Shown here one piece after another: positions 54,930-63,442 of a DNA stretch of 64,000 nucleotides. Made by a program: the position numbers and the translations under genes. Source of the DNA: Streptosporangiaceae bacterium (lineage in GTDB: Bacteria > Actinomycetota > Actinomycetes > Streptosporangiales > Streptosporangiaceae); NCBI GenBank assembly GCA_019246795.1, contig JAFAPY010000357.1, positions 1 to 64,000 on the forward strand. The letters are read 5' to 3'. Below the pieces are notes generated by a model. It had not been told where the DNA came from and did no database searches. It saw only the letters and a program-made list of their open reading frames with translations. Numbering within the stretch: position 1 is the stretch's first letter; every line of letters begins with the position of its first letter.

Positions 54930-55400
54930 CTATAGCCCCGGCGGGGCTCCCTGGCCCGTTGAGCCGAAGCCTCCGTCGCCCCGGGCGGACCCGGGGAGCA
55001 CCGCCGCCTCGTGGAACACCGCCCGCTCTACCCGCTGGACGACGAGCTGGGCGATCCGGTCCCCGCGCTTGAAGCTGACCGGGTTCTCGGCGTCGGTATT
55101 CAGCAAGGTGACCTTGATCTCGCCGCGGTAGCCCGCGTCGACGGTCCCCGGCGCGTTGACGAGCGTCACCCCGTACCTCGCCGCCAGACCGGAGCGAGGC
55201 AGCACGAACGCCGCGTACCCGGCGGGAAGCGCGATGGCCAGCCCCGTGCCGACCAGCGCGCGCTCGCCGGGGCCGAGCTCGACATTCTGGGCCGAAGCCA
55301 GGTCCGCGCCGGCATCGCCTGGCCGGGCGTACGACGGCAGCGGCATGCCCGGATCGAGGCGCCTTATCAGCACATCGGGGCCGCGGCAGTCTGCTCGCAA
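54930..55400 (-). CDS. dut: Deoxyuridine 5'-triphosphate nucleotidohydrolase
   Basis: A 156-residue trimeric dUTPase that hydrolyses dUTP to dUMP, keeping uracil out of DNA and feeding thymidylate synthesis. The five motifs are visible: [46 protein letters not shown] and the C-terminal GDGGFGSTG. The track begins at 55439 (ATG), but AGGAGGGAG lies 6 nt before a TTG at 55400. That start gives a protein beginning shortly before VLIRRLDPG, as in homologues, and I prefer it. Confidence 0.93.
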   Translation of the reverse strand: MRADCRGPDVLIRRLDPGMPLPSYARPGDAGADLASAQNVELGPGERALVGTGLAIALPAGYAAFVLPRSGLAARYGVTLVNAPGTVDAGYRGEIKVTLLNTDAENPVSFKRGDRIAQLVVQRVERAVFHEAAVLPGSARGDGGFGSTGQGAPPGL

Positions 55401-55445
55401 CGGGGACTCCCTCCTACGGACGGCGAGCATAGCCGACATCCGCGC

Positions 55446-56777
55446 TCACGGCGGGTCGCCGGGATCGGGCGGGTCCGGGGAGTCCGGGGGTTCGCGGCGC
55501 CGCAGCTCGGGCACGGCACGGGTGATCACGGCGACCACCGGGACGGCGACCAAGGCACCGGGGATGCCGGCCAGCACGCCGCCGACGGCAAGCGCCAGGA
55601 TGATCCCGAGCGGGTGCAGCCGGATCACCCGGCCGACGACCTGCGGCTGGAGCAGGTGGGCCTCGAGCTGGTCCTCGACGACCAGCACGATCACCAGGAT
55701 GACGGCGTCCAGCCAGCCCTTGGTGGCCAGCGTCACCAGGACGGCCAGCGCCCCGGCCACCAGCAGCCCTACCAGGGGCACGAACGCCGCCATGAACACC
55801 AGCACGGCCAGCGGGAGAGCCAGCGGCACGCCCATGATCCACAGCGCTATCCCGACCACGGCCCCGTGGATGGCGGCCACCGCGACCGTGCCGCGCATGT
55901 AATACACGACCGCGGTCCACGACGCGCGCCCGGCCCGGTCCCAGCGGCGCGCGTTGTGTGGCTGCATCTTGCCGATCAGCCAGTTCCAGATCCGCTCCCC
56001 GTCCTTGATCAGGAAGAACATGACAAACAGCATCAGCACCAGGCCGCCGAAGAACTCTGCGGCGATCCTGCCGCCGGTCACCACCGTGCCCTCGATAACC
56101 GATCTGTGCGTGCTGACGTACTTGGGGATGTTATTCAGCAGGTTCTTGACGTTGGTGTTCTTGAGATGGAAGGGCGGGCCGGACAGCAGCGACTCGATCT
56201 GCGTCGCCGTGTGCTTCGCCTCGGCCACCAGCGTCGGGTACTCGGCACTCACCCGGGCGCTGATGAGCCACCCGAGCCCGCCCAGCACGGCGGCCGCGAT
56301 CAGCAGCGTGCACCAGGTGGCGGCAAGCGCCGGCAGCCCGGCCCGGCGCAGCCTGCCTGCCAGCGGCTGCAGCAGCGCGGTGAGCAGCAACGCCGCGACG
56401 CACGGCACCACCACGATGTACAGCACGCCGAACACGCGGGCGACCAGGTACACGACGACGGCGATGATCAGCAGCCGCCAGGACCATCCGGCACCGGTCT
56501 GCAGCCAGCCAGGCACCCGGTCCTGCCTGTGCGCCCCCCCGGCGCCGTGGGCGTCCGGCGCCGCGGCCTCGCGGCCGTCCGGCATCGCGGATTGCTGGGA
56601 ACGCCGGATCGTCTCGCGGGCCACCGGATCCCGTGCGGTCATGATGTTACCGTTACCGCTGCTGGCGGGAATTACTCCGCCTGCCGTCTCCTCACCGCGG
56701 TCCTCGCGCCTGCCGGCGCCGTCAGGGCCGGTTGCGCTGCGGCGGCCCGGCGTGAGCCGCTCCCGCCACGACCGCAT
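55446..56777 (-). CDS. AI-2E family (YhhQ/PerM-like) transporter
   Basis: A protein of about 444 residues with a disordered N-terminus of roughly 90 residues, then eight or so membrane helices. The FFLIKDGERIWNWLIG segment and the C-terminal HLLQPQVVGRVIRLHPLGIILALAVGG match the AI-2E exporter family. Substrate unknown. The start is uncertain: ATG at 56801, 56777 or 56642, none with a clear ribosome-binding site. The ATG at 56801 would share the GCATGC palindrome with the divergent DUF3093 start. It ends 45 bp before the dut start. Confidence 0.87.
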   Translation of the reverse strand: MRSWRERLTPGRRSATGPDGAGRREDRGEETAGGVIPASSGNGNIMTARDPVARETIRRSQQSAMPDGREAAAPDAHGAGGAHRQDRVPGWLQTGAGWSWRLLIIAVVVYLVARVFGVLYIVVVPCVAALLLTALLQPLAGRLRRAGLPALAATWCTLLIAAAVLGGLGWLISARVSAEYPTLVAEAKHTATQIESLLSGPPFHLKNTNVKNLLNNIPKYVSTHRSVIEGTVVTGGRIAAEFFGGLVLMLFVMFFLIKDGERIWNWLIGKMQPHNARRWDRAGRASWTAVVYYMRGTVAVAAIHGAVVGIALWIMGVPLALPLAVLVFMAAFVPLVGLLVAGALAVLVTLATKGWLDAVILVIVLVVEDQLEAHLLQPQVVGRVIRLHPLGIILALAVGGVLAGIPGALVAVPVVAVITRAVPELRRREPPDSPDPPDPGDPP

Positions 56778-56786
56778 CACACCCAC

Positions 56787-56792
56787 TACCCT
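56787..56792 (+). promoter_or_regulatory. Candidate leaderless -10 element of the DUF3093 gene
   Basis: TACCCT lies 7 nt before the DUF3093 ATG, with no Shine-Dalgarno sequence. The same hexamer lies 6 nt before the TetR ATG at 62677. The match is by spacing and sequence only. Confidence 0.45.
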
Positions 56793-56799
56793 CGAGTGC

Positions 56800-57279
56800 A
56801 TGCGCGATTACCGCGAACGGCTGAACGTACCGCTCGCCTGGTGGCTGCTTGCCGTCCCAACCGTCCTCATCCTCGGCAGCACTGCCATCGCCGGCCTGCC
56901 GTGGCCGTGGCCGGCGATCATCATCGGCGGCCTGGCCGCGGGCTGCGCGGCGATGCTGGTGGCTCTGGGCAGGGCCACGATCGAGGTCGGCGACGGGACG
57001 CTGCGCGCCGGAGGTGCGGTGCTGCCGCTGACCGCCGTCAGCGAGGTGATCGCCTTGGACGAAAAGCAGTCCACGCGTCTGCGCGGCCCGCGAGGGGACC
57101 CGGCCGCCCGCCTGTATCTGCGACCCTACCTCAAGCAATCCGTCTACGTGGCCGTGGACTCGCCGGCACCGGGAGGCTCCAAGGCCCCTTACTGGCTGAT
57201 AGGCACCAGGCATCCGGCGGAGCTGGCCGATGCGATCGAACGGTGCCGGGTGCAGGCCGGCCACGGGTTAGTGGCATGA
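56800..57279 (+). CDS. DUF3093 family membrane protein
   Basis: A 159-residue protein with two hydrophobic segments near the N-terminus (WWLLAVPTVLILGSTAIAGL and PAIIIGGLAAGCAAMLVAL). A soluble C-terminal domain ends in APYWLIGTRHPAELADAI. The family is actinobacterial and uncharacterised; it lies next to dut in mycobacteria too. The ATG at 56800 is probably leaderless. It is divergent from the AI-2E gene. Confidence 0.88.
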   Translation: MRDYRERLNVPLAWWLLAVPTVLILGSTAIAGLPWPWPAIIIGGLAAGCAAMLVALGRATIEVGDGTLRAGGAVLPLTAVSEVIALDEKQSTRLRGPRGDPAARLYLRPYLKQSVYVAVDSPAPGGSKAPYWLIGTRHPAELADAIERCRVQAGHGLVA

Positions 57280-57324
57280 TGGCGCGGACGCAAGGTACCG
57301 AAGGCTGTGAGGGAAGGCAGTGGG

Positions 57325-57615
57325 ATGGCAGACAGCAAGGTTGATCTCGGCACCAGGGTCACCACCGCACTGGCGGCCATGGCTGCCGCCTTTGTGGCGC
57401 GCAAGGTGATCACGTTTGCCTGGACCAAGGTCACCGGCAAGGAACCTCCCACGCACCCGGAGGACCCGCAGGTGGCGCTCGCCGAAGCCCTCGGCTGGGC
57501 CATGCTGACCGGCGTCGCCGTCGAGGCGGCGCGGCTGCTCGCAACCCGGGCTGCTGCAGGCAGGGCTAAGCACAGCGAGGCTCGCGAGCCCGCCGGCGCG
57601 GCGGCCGGCCGCTAA
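57325..57615 (+). CDS. DUF4235 family small protein
   Basis: A 96-residue protein. The amphipathic or membrane-associated segment VTTALAAMAAAFVARKVITFAWTKVTGKEPP precedes EDPQVALAEALGWAMLTGVAVEAARLL, giving two weakly hydrophobic helices. The family is actinobacterial and of unknown function. ATG at 57325 is preferred (GGAAGG upstream); GTG at 57307 is possible. It converges with DUF4193, overlapping by 4 bp. Confidence 0.82.
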   Translation: MADSKVDLGTRVTTALAAMAAAFVARKVITFAWTKVTGKEPPTHPEDPQVALAEALGWAMLTGVAVEAARLLATRAAAGRAKHSEAREPAGAAAGR

Positions 57616-57911
57616 GCTGCGCACTCCCGGCAGACAAGCTGGCCATTGCGGTCTTCGGCAAGCTGGCTGCGGTGGTGCACAAGGAAGCAACGGGAACAGG
57701 TGAACTCGTCCGCCTGCCGCGGTATCACCCGGAATGAAAGCTCCTCGTTCGACAAGTCAGCACCCGGCAGCTCCAGTGACTCGGCAACATCGTCAGGGTC
57801 AAGGTCGATCGTGCTCGATGACTTGTCCATCCGGCGAGCCTGCAGCTCCTGGAGGCTGTCTTCAGTGAGGTCGTCGTCGGTCTTCCGCGGGCTGTCGTAA
57901 TCGGTGGCCAT
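57612..57911 (-). CDS. DUF4193 family zinc-ribbon protein
   Basis: A 99-residue acidic protein with a C-terminal zinc ribbon (CSRC and CREC). The conserved MATDYDSPRK start and DELTEDSL-like LTEDSLQELQARR segment identify DUF4193, which is nearly universal in actinobacteria and uncharacterised. The ATG at 57911 is chosen; the track extension to 58214 is not conserved. The 148 bp upstream contain no gene and presumably its promoter. Confidence 0.92.
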   Translation of the reverse strand: MATDYDSPRKTDDDLTEDSLQELQARRMDKSSSTIDLDPDDVAESLELPGADLSNEELSFRVIPRQADEFTCSRCFLVHHRSQLAEDRNGQLVCRECAA

Positions 57912-58059
57912 CTGGGTGGTCCATCCCCCTTCATCACGTGGCTGCGCGGTTGTAACGCTTTCACGGCCGTAGTTGTGCCCGATTCCGGCCGGGAATTCTG
58001 TCACGTTCGCGGCAAGCGCACACGCGGCTCGCCGAAGATAATCGCACGGCCGCGGGGAC

Positions 58060-58890
58060 CTATTCCCGTTCCGGGTCCAGGCTGGCCAGGAAGCGGTCAA
58101 GCTGCCGGTACAGCCCGGAACTCGCGGCGAGCACCATCGAGCCACTCTCCGGCTTGCCGGACAGGCCGCCCACCACCGCACCCGCCTCGCGGGCGATGAG
58201 GCCGCCTGCCGCATAGTCCCAGTAGTTCAGGCCGCGTTCGAAGAACGCATCGACCCGCCCCGCCGCCACCGAGCACAGGTCCACGGCGGCTGAGCCGCCG
58301 CGCCGGATGTCCCGCACCTGGGGCAGCACGGCCGCGATCACCTCGCCCTGCACCCGCCGGCGCGCCGCGGAGTAACCGAATCCGGTCGCCACCAGCGCCT
58401 GCTCCAGGGCCCGTACCGACGTGCACCGGAGCCGGATCCCGGTTCCCGGATCGCCGCCGCGGCGCAGCCAGGCTCCGCCCCCGGCCACGGCGGTGAAGGT
58501 CTCACCGAATCTGGGCACCTCCACCACGCCGGCCACCACCGCGCCGTCCACCTCGGCGGCTATGGATACCGCCCAGTCACGCAGGCCGTACAGGTAGTTG
58601 ACGGTGCCGTCGAGCGGGTCGACCACCCATCGCACCCGGCGCCCGGTGGCCGCCCCATGGCTCTGGCCGCCCTCCTCGCCGAGGATGGCGTCGCCTGGCC
58701 GGGCCGCGCGGAGGCGCCCGGCGATCACCGCCTCGGCGGCGCGGTCCATCGCGGTCACGACGTCGGTGGGGCTTGATTTGGTGCTGACAACCGCGGGGCG
58801 CACGTCGCCCCGCCATGAGGCGAGCAGGCCGCCTGCCTCGCTGGCCGCGGCAGCGGCGATCCGCAGCAGGGCTTCCGGATCCGCGGTCAT
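58060..58890 (-). CDS. Inositol monophosphatase family protein
   Basis: A 276-residue Mg-dependent phosphatase. Metal-binding motifs are GEEGG, DPLDGTVNYLYGLRDWAVSIA and NYWDYAAGGLIAREAGA. It would dephosphorylate inositol-1-phosphate or a related sugar phosphate for phosphatidylinositol and mycothiol synthesis. It corresponds in position to mycobacterial suhB after dut-DUF3093-DUF4193. The ATG at 58890 overlaps the cpfC stop (ATGA), replacing the longer track start. Confidence 0.92.
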   Translation of the reverse strand: MTADPEALLRIAAAAASEAGGLLASWRGDVRPAVVSTKSSPTDVVTAMDRAAEAVIAGRLRAARPGDAILGEEGGQSHGAATGRRVRWVVDPLDGTVNYLYGLRDWAVSIAAEVDGAVVAGVVEVPRFGETFTAVAGGGAWLRRGGDPGTGIRLRCTSVRALEQALVATGFGYSAARRRVQGEVIAAVLPQVRDIRRGGSAAVDLCSVAAGRVDAFFERGLNYWDYAAGGLIAREAGAVVGGLSGKPESGSMVLAASSGLYRQLDRFLASLDPERE

Positions 58891-59990
58891 CCCGGCCGTG
58901 CCGCGGACTGATACCGGCAGCAGTCCGCCAGGCAATCCTGGTCCGGTACCCCGATGCTGCCCAGGGCGGCGGCGTGCCCGGGCGGCAAGCCGATCCGTTC
59001 CCGGACCAGGTCGGTGACCATGGACACGAAGCCGGGGTGGGCGCCAGGGGTGGCCGCCCGCGCGAACGCCAGGCCCAGGACGCCGGCCGCATGCGCCGCC
59101 TCTGCATCCAGGTCATGCCGGACCTCCATGTGGTCGGACACGAAGCCGACCGGGACCACCACCACGGCCTTGACCCCGGACCTCGCCAGCTCGGCGAGAT
59201 GGTCGCCCACGTCGGGTTCGAGCCAGGGCTGCGAAGGGGGGCCGCTCCTGCTCGAGTAGGCGAGCGTCCACGGGTGCGCGCCGCCATCGGTTCGTTCGGC
59301 AATAAGACGCGCCGCCTCGGTCAGCTCGGCCACGTACCTGTGCCCGGCCGGCGCTGCTGGCTTGATCGGCTGTGCCGACGGGGTTGTTGTGGTCGGCGGC
59401 GCCGACGGGGGACCGCTGGCATCGGCCATCGCCACCGGGATGCTGTGCGCGGTGAACACGAGGTGTGCGCCGTCCCGCAGGCCGGCCGGCAGCGTGGCGA
59501 GCGCGGCGCGCGCATGCTCGGCGAACGGCCCGATGAAGCCGGGATGGTTGAAGAAACGCCTGATCTTGTCGATGCGCGGCGCGGCGGCACCGACGGCGGC
59601 GCGAGCCTGCGCGATGTCGTCCAGGTACTGCCTGCAGCTGGAGTACGAGCTGTAGGCCGAGGTGACGAAGGCAACGGCGTGCTGCACCCCGTCAGCGGCC
59701 ATCGTGCGCACCGTGTCGGCCAGGTACGGGGCCCAGTTCCGGTTCCCCCAGTACAGCGGGAGCCGCAGGCCGTTCCCGGCGAAGTCGGCGTGCAGCGCAG
59801 CCAGCAGGTCCCGGCACTGCTGGTTGATCGGGCTCATCCCGCCGAACGCATAGTAGTGCTCGGCCACGGCCGCCAGTCGTTCCGGGGGGACGCCCCGGCC
59901 GCGCGTGACGTTCTCCAGGAACGGCAGCACGTCTTCGGGTCGCTCCGGGCCGCCGAACGACACAAGCAGGAACGCATCATAGGCCGACAC
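58887..59990 (-). CDS. cpfC: Coproporphyrin III ferrochelatase
   Basis: A 367-residue enzyme that inserts Fe2+ into coproporphyrin III. VSFGGPERPEDVLPFLENV, the YYAFGGMSPIN segment and the catalytic histidine in FTAHSIPVAMAD are seen. Cysteines in SSYSSCRQY and in DQDCLADCCR match the positions that hold a [2Fe-2S] cluster in actinobacterial ferrochelatases. A Pro/Thr-rich insert of about 28 residues follows the active-site histidine. The GTG at 59990 with GAGGGC upstream is preferred to the track start. Translationally coupled to the inositol phosphatase gene. Confidence 0.94.
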   Translation of the reverse strand: MSAYDAFLLVSFGGPERPEDVLPFLENVTRGRGVPPERLAAVAEHYYAFGGMSPINQQCRDLLAALHADFAGNGLRLPLYWGNRNWAPYLADTVRTMAADGVQHAVAFVTSAYSSYSSCRQYLDDIAQARAAVGAAAPRIDKIRRFFNHPGFIGPFAEHARAALATLPAGLRDGAHLVFTAHSIPVAMADASGPPSAPPTTTTPSAQPIKPAAPAGHRYVAELTEAARLIAERTDGGAHPWTLAYSSRSGPPSQPWLEPDVGDHLAELARSGVKAVVVVPVGFVSDHMEVRHDLDAEAAHAAGVLGLAFARAATPGAHPGFVSMVTDLVRERIGLPPGHAAALGSIGVPDQDCLADCCRYQSAARPG

Positions 59991-60127
59991 GCCCTCAGGG
60001 TATCGGGGCGGAGTCGTCCGCTGGCCGGCCCCGCGACCGGCGATATCGTGGTGGCATGGGGCAGCGCTGCGGATGACGGGGGCCGACGACGCGGGCACCC
60101 GCCCACCTTTCCCCCTCTCCGCGTGTC

Positions 60128-61381
60128 ATGCTGGCCCGGCCGTTGCAGCCGTACCGGGACGTCTTCCGGATCCCTGGCGCCTGGCGGTTCTCGGTGGCCG
60201 GCGTCATCGGGCGGATGCCGATGTCGATGTTCGGACTGGGCACCGTGCTGCTGATCTCGGCGGTGACCGGCGGGTACGGCGTGGCCGGCGCGGTGTCCGC
60301 GGCCGGCTCGCTCGGTTACGCGTTCTGCTCGCCGCTGGTGGCCCGGCTGGTCGATTCCCAGGGCCAGCGCCGCGTGCTGCTGCCGCTTGTCACGGTGTTC
60401 GCGGCAGCCACCGCCGCGCTGATCGCCGCTGTCCAGGCACACGCGCCGACCTGGGTTTTCTTCGTGGCCGGCATGGTTGCGGGCTCCGCTATGCCGTCGC
60501 TGGGCGCCATGGTCCGTGCCCGGTGGAGCATGCTGCTTGCCGACTCGCCCCGGCTGCATGCCGCCTTCAGCTTCGAGTCCGTCGCCGACGAGCTGTGCTT
60601 CATCCTCGGGCCCGCGGCGGTGACGCTGCTGGCCACCGAGGTGTTTCCTGCCGCCGGCGTCGGGGCGGCCGCCGTGCTATGCGTCGCCGGATCGCTGTGG
60701 TTCGCCGCCCAGCGGAGCACCGAGCCCGCTGTCATCGGCCCGGACCGGCCCGGTAAGGGCCGGCAGGCGCGCGGGGCCACGATCGCCGGGGGACTGCCGG
60801 CGCCCGGGCTGGCCGTGCTGGCGCCGGTGTACCTGCTGCTCGGCGCCATGTTCGTCTCGGTCGACCTGAGCACGGTCGCGTTCGCGCAGCACTTCGGGCA
60901 CAAGCCGCTGGCCGGCTTCATCCTCGCCACGTACGCGTTCGGCAGCGCGACCGGAGGGCTATGGTACGGGACCAGGCAGTGGCAGGCGGCGGCGGAGTGC
61001 AGGTTCGCGGTCACGCTCACGCTCACCGCGCTCGGGGTGGGCACGTTCGCCGCGATGCCGAACCTGATCGCGCTTGCCTGCGTGGCCTACCTGTCCGGGC
61101 TCACCATCGCGCCGACGCTGATCGCCGGCGTCAGCTTGCTCGAGGCGCAGGCCAGTCCGGCCAGGCGCACCGAGGCGATCACCTGGCTGTCCAGCGCCAT
61201 AGCCGTCGGCGTGGCCGTCGGAGCGTCGGTCACAGGCTTTGTCATCGACGCGCACGGCCCGCGGGTCGGCTACGCGTTCGCTGCGGCATGCGGGGCGGCG
61301 AGCGCCGCGACGTGCCTGCTGGGCCTGCGGCGGCTGCGGGCCCCGGCCGCCGCAGCGCAGCGGAGTCAGACTCCGGGGTAG
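60128..61381 (+). CDS. MFS transporter
   Basis: A 417-residue protein with about twelve hydrophobic helices and the DSQGQRRVLLPL loop typical of the major facilitator superfamily. The GAWRFSVAGVIGRMPMSMFGLG start resembles actinobacterial drug-efflux-like members. Substrate unknown. It diverges from cpfC, and its last 16 bp overlap the convergent transglycosylase gene. There is no regulator beside it. Confidence 0.87.
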   Translation: MLARPLQPYRDVFRIPGAWRFSVAGVIGRMPMSMFGLGTVLLISAVTGGYGVAGAVSAAGSLGYAFCSPLVARLVDSQGQRRVLLPLVTVFAAATAALIAAVQAHAPTWVFFVAGMVAGSAMPSLGAMVRARWSMLLADSPRLHAAFSFESVADELCFILGPAAVTLLATEVFPAAGVGAAAVLCVAGSLWFAAQRSTEPAVIGPDRPGKGRQARGATIAGGLPAPGLAVLAPVYLLLGAMFVSVDLSTVAFAQHFGHKPLAGFILATYAFGSATGGLWYGTRQWQAAAECRFAVTLTLTALGVGTFAAMPNLIALACVAYLSGLTIAPTLIAGVSLLEAQASPARRTEAITWLSSAIAVGVAVGASVTGFVIDAHGPRVGYAFAAACGAASAATCLLGLRRLRAPAAAAQRSQTPG

Positions 61382-62514
61382 TTCCTGGCGTACTCGCTGG
61401 CCAGTGCGAGCACCTCGTTGACGTACCAGGTGGCGTGGTTGTAGTCGAAGATCGCCTGACTCAGCGTGGCAGGGCTCGCTGCGCCGTCGGCGCACAGCAT
61501 CCGCGCGGCCGACGGCACCGCGTCCAGCGGGTTCATGATGTTCGGTGGCCCGGTCTGGCCGAACCCGTCGATGCCCCACACCGCCCAGGTAGCCGGCATG
61601 AACTGCATCGGACCGAGCGCCCCCGCGCTGGACGGGCCGTCGTTGGCGCCGTTGCCGCTCTCGATCTCCCCGATCGCGGCCAGCACCGTCCACGACATGC
61701 CGGGGCAGTACGCCTTGGCGGATTCCTGGTAGAGCAGCAGGTAGTTCGCCGGCGCGCCCGCCGCGGGTGTCGGCACGTCGGTGACGACGGGCAGCTCACC
61801 GGGGGTTTCCTTGATGTACGGCACCAGGTTGACCACCTGACCGCGGGTGCCGATCACCGACTGGACCTTGGCCTTCAGCGCGCCAAGGTCCGCCCCGGGC
61901 GCGTTGATCAGCACGGCGAAGTTCTTCGCCAGCCCCAGCTGGGCCGACCGTGCCTTGTCCACGATCGCGTCCGCGCCCGGCACGCTCAGCGCGGCCTGCG
62001 TGCCGAACGGCACCGCAGCGGTGATCGCCGCCGACACCGGATAGGCGTGCCCGTCGGCCAGGTGCAGCTTGCGCGCGGCGGCGCGGGTGGTGACGAGCCT
62101 TCCCTTGGTCAGGTCCGACCAGACCGCGGCCGACGCCGCCGTCATCGGCGGCGTCCAGGAGCGGAACGCCTGCGGCGACACGCCGAGCACGTTGGCGCTG
62201 CTGCCGTTGACGGTGATCCTCCCGCCGTCGACGGGCAGCACCGCAAGGACGTCGGCCAGCTTGCGGACCTTGGCGAGTTGCGCTGCGGTGATCCCGCCAG
62301 GTACGGCCGCCATCAGGTCCGGCACGAACAGCTGCCGGGGCGGAGCCCCCGCCGAGCCCGGAGAACCGGGGATGCCGGCGACCGGCGGCGGGGCGGCATG
62401 AGCGGCCGACGGGATGATACTCGCCTGGCTCGGCGGGGCGGCGAACGCGACAACGCAGGCAGCCGCCGCTGCGGTTCCGGCGGCGCTCAGGACAGCACGG
62501 CGTAGCACTCGCAC
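61366..62514 (-). CDS. Secreted lytic murein transglycosylase-like protein
   Basis: A protein of about 382 residues. The signal peptide (VLRRAVLSAAG plus a hydrophobic AAAAACVVAFA core) is followed by a linker and a uncharacterised middle domain (residues 75-260). The C-terminal SLT/lysozyme-like domain has the catalytic glutamate in AAIGEIESGNG and the block SSAGALGPMQFMPATW. It would cleave peptidoglycan glycan strands outside the membrane. The GTG at 62514 gives a typical signal peptide; ATG at 62562 is possible. The track's extension to 63243 is antisense to the TetR gene. Confidence 0.88.
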   Translation of the reverse strand: MRVLRRAVLSAAGTAAAAACVVAFAAPPSQASIIPSAAHAAPPPVAGIPGSPGSAGAPPRQLFVPDLMAAVPGGITAAQLAKVRKLADVLAVLPVDGGRITVNGSSANVLGVSPQAFRSWTPPMTAASAAVWSDLTKGRLVTTRAAARKLHLADGHAYPVSAAITAAVPFGTQAALSVPGADAIVDKARSAQLGLAKNFAVLINAPGADLGALKAKVQSVIGTRGQVVNLVPYIKETPGELPVVTDVPTPAAGAPANYLLLYQESAKAYCPGMSWTVLAAIGEIESGNGANDGPSSAGALGPMQFMPATWAVWGIDGFGQTGPPNIMNPLDAVPSAARMLCADGAASPATLSQAIFDYNHATWYVNEVLALASEYARNYPGV

Positions 62515-62664
62515 AACGTATAAGACGGTACAACGCGGTGCGCGCCGGCAGAAAGGCCCCATGAGAGTTCTTAACCTTTCGGGGATCGAACCCTGATGTC
62601 GCGCGGCGCGGCAACATGCGGCAGCCGTCGGCACTCTCATCACCTCAGACCGACAGGCAACGGC

Positions 62665-62670
62665 TACCCT
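62665..62670 (+). promoter_or_regulatory. Candidate leaderless -10 element of the TetR gene
   Basis: TACCCT lies 6 nt before the ATG at 62677, with no Shine-Dalgarno sequence. The same arrangement occurs at the DUF3093 gene. Confidence 0.45.
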
Positions 62671-62676
62671 CTTGCT

Positions 62677-63387
62677 ATGAGCCAGGAGGCAAGCAGCGGC
62701 CCCGCCGAAGCCACGCCACCCGGGACCGCGCGGCCACCGAGGCAGCAGCCCGCCAGACCGTCGCTCGGCGGCGGCACCCCGGCCCAGGACCGCGAGCTCC
62801 GGGCCCAGGGCCGGGAAACCGTCCGCAGGCTGCTCGAGGCCGGCATGATCGAGTTCGAGGAGCGCGGGTTTCATGGTGTCCGGGTCGACGACGTGGTGCG
62901 CCGGGCCGGCATCTCGCACGGCACGTTCTACCTGTACTTCTCGAACAAGGAAGACCTCTTCAAGGCGCTGCTGCGGGACGCGCTGCACGACATGGAAACC
63001 GTGGCGGGCGACTTCCCGGTCGTCACCAGCGACGATACCGGGCTGAAGGTGCTGCGCCAGTGGGTGCGGAAGTTCTTCAGGGCCTATGCCGCGCACGCCA
63101 CCGTGATCCGGATCCTCAGCCAGGCGGACCTGGTGCCCGAGGAGGTGTTCGGCGACGGGCTGCGGCTTTTCTTCAGCATCGCGGAGGCCATGACCACCGG
63201 CATGACGGCCGCCGCCCAGGCGGCCGGGCGGCACCAGGAACACGCGGAGCTGACCGCCGTAGCCTGCCTGATGATGCTGGAACGGGTGAACTACCTGATC
63301 AGCGCGGAGGTAAGGCTGCCGGAGGAGGAGATGGCCGACCGTATCGCCGACATCATGTTCGCCGCGTTCGGCCTCAACGTCACCTAA
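62677..63387 (+). CDS. TetR family transcriptional regulator
   Basis: A 236-residue regulator. A disordered Pro/Ala/Arg-rich N-terminus (residues 1-45) precedes the TetR helix-turn-helix (ERGFHGVRVDDVVRRAGISHGTFYLYFSNKEDLF). The helical ligand domain ends in FAAFGLNVT. The ligand and targets are unknown. It is divergent from the transglycosylase gene and 55 bp upstream of guaB1. The ATG at 62677 appears leaderless. Confidence 0.9.
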   Translation: MSQEASSGPAEATPPGTARPPRQQPARPSLGGGTPAQDRELRAQGRETVRRLLEAGMIEFEERGFHGVRVDDVVRRAGISHGTFYLYFSNKEDLFKALLRDALHDMETVAGDFPVVTSDDTGLKVLRQWVRKFFRAYAAHATVIRILSQADLVPEEVFGDGLRLFFSIAEAMTTGMTAAAQAAGRHQEHAELTAVACLMMLERVNYLISAEVRLPEEEMADRIADIMFAAFGLNVT

Positions 63388-63405
63388 GCGGCGCGATAGC
63401 CCCCG

Positions 63406-63435
63406 GTCGTTCGGGAAGAAGTCGTTCGGTAAGAA
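63406..63435. repeat. 15-bp tandem duplication in the guaB1 promoter
   Basis: GTCGTTCGGGAAGAA is followed directly by GTCGTTCGGTAAGAA, differing at one base. The second copy ends in TAAGAA, 7 nt before the guaB1 GTG, fitting a leaderless -10. The single difference (G to T) creates the T of that hexamer. The duplicate therefore may have built the promoter. Confidence 0.7.
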
Positions 63436-63442
63436 TCTGTAG

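Noticed and set aside
61366-63243. 625-residue frame for the lytic transglycosylase
   Set aside because: The first 240 residues are antisense to the TetR gene; a signal peptide appears only after the start near 62514.
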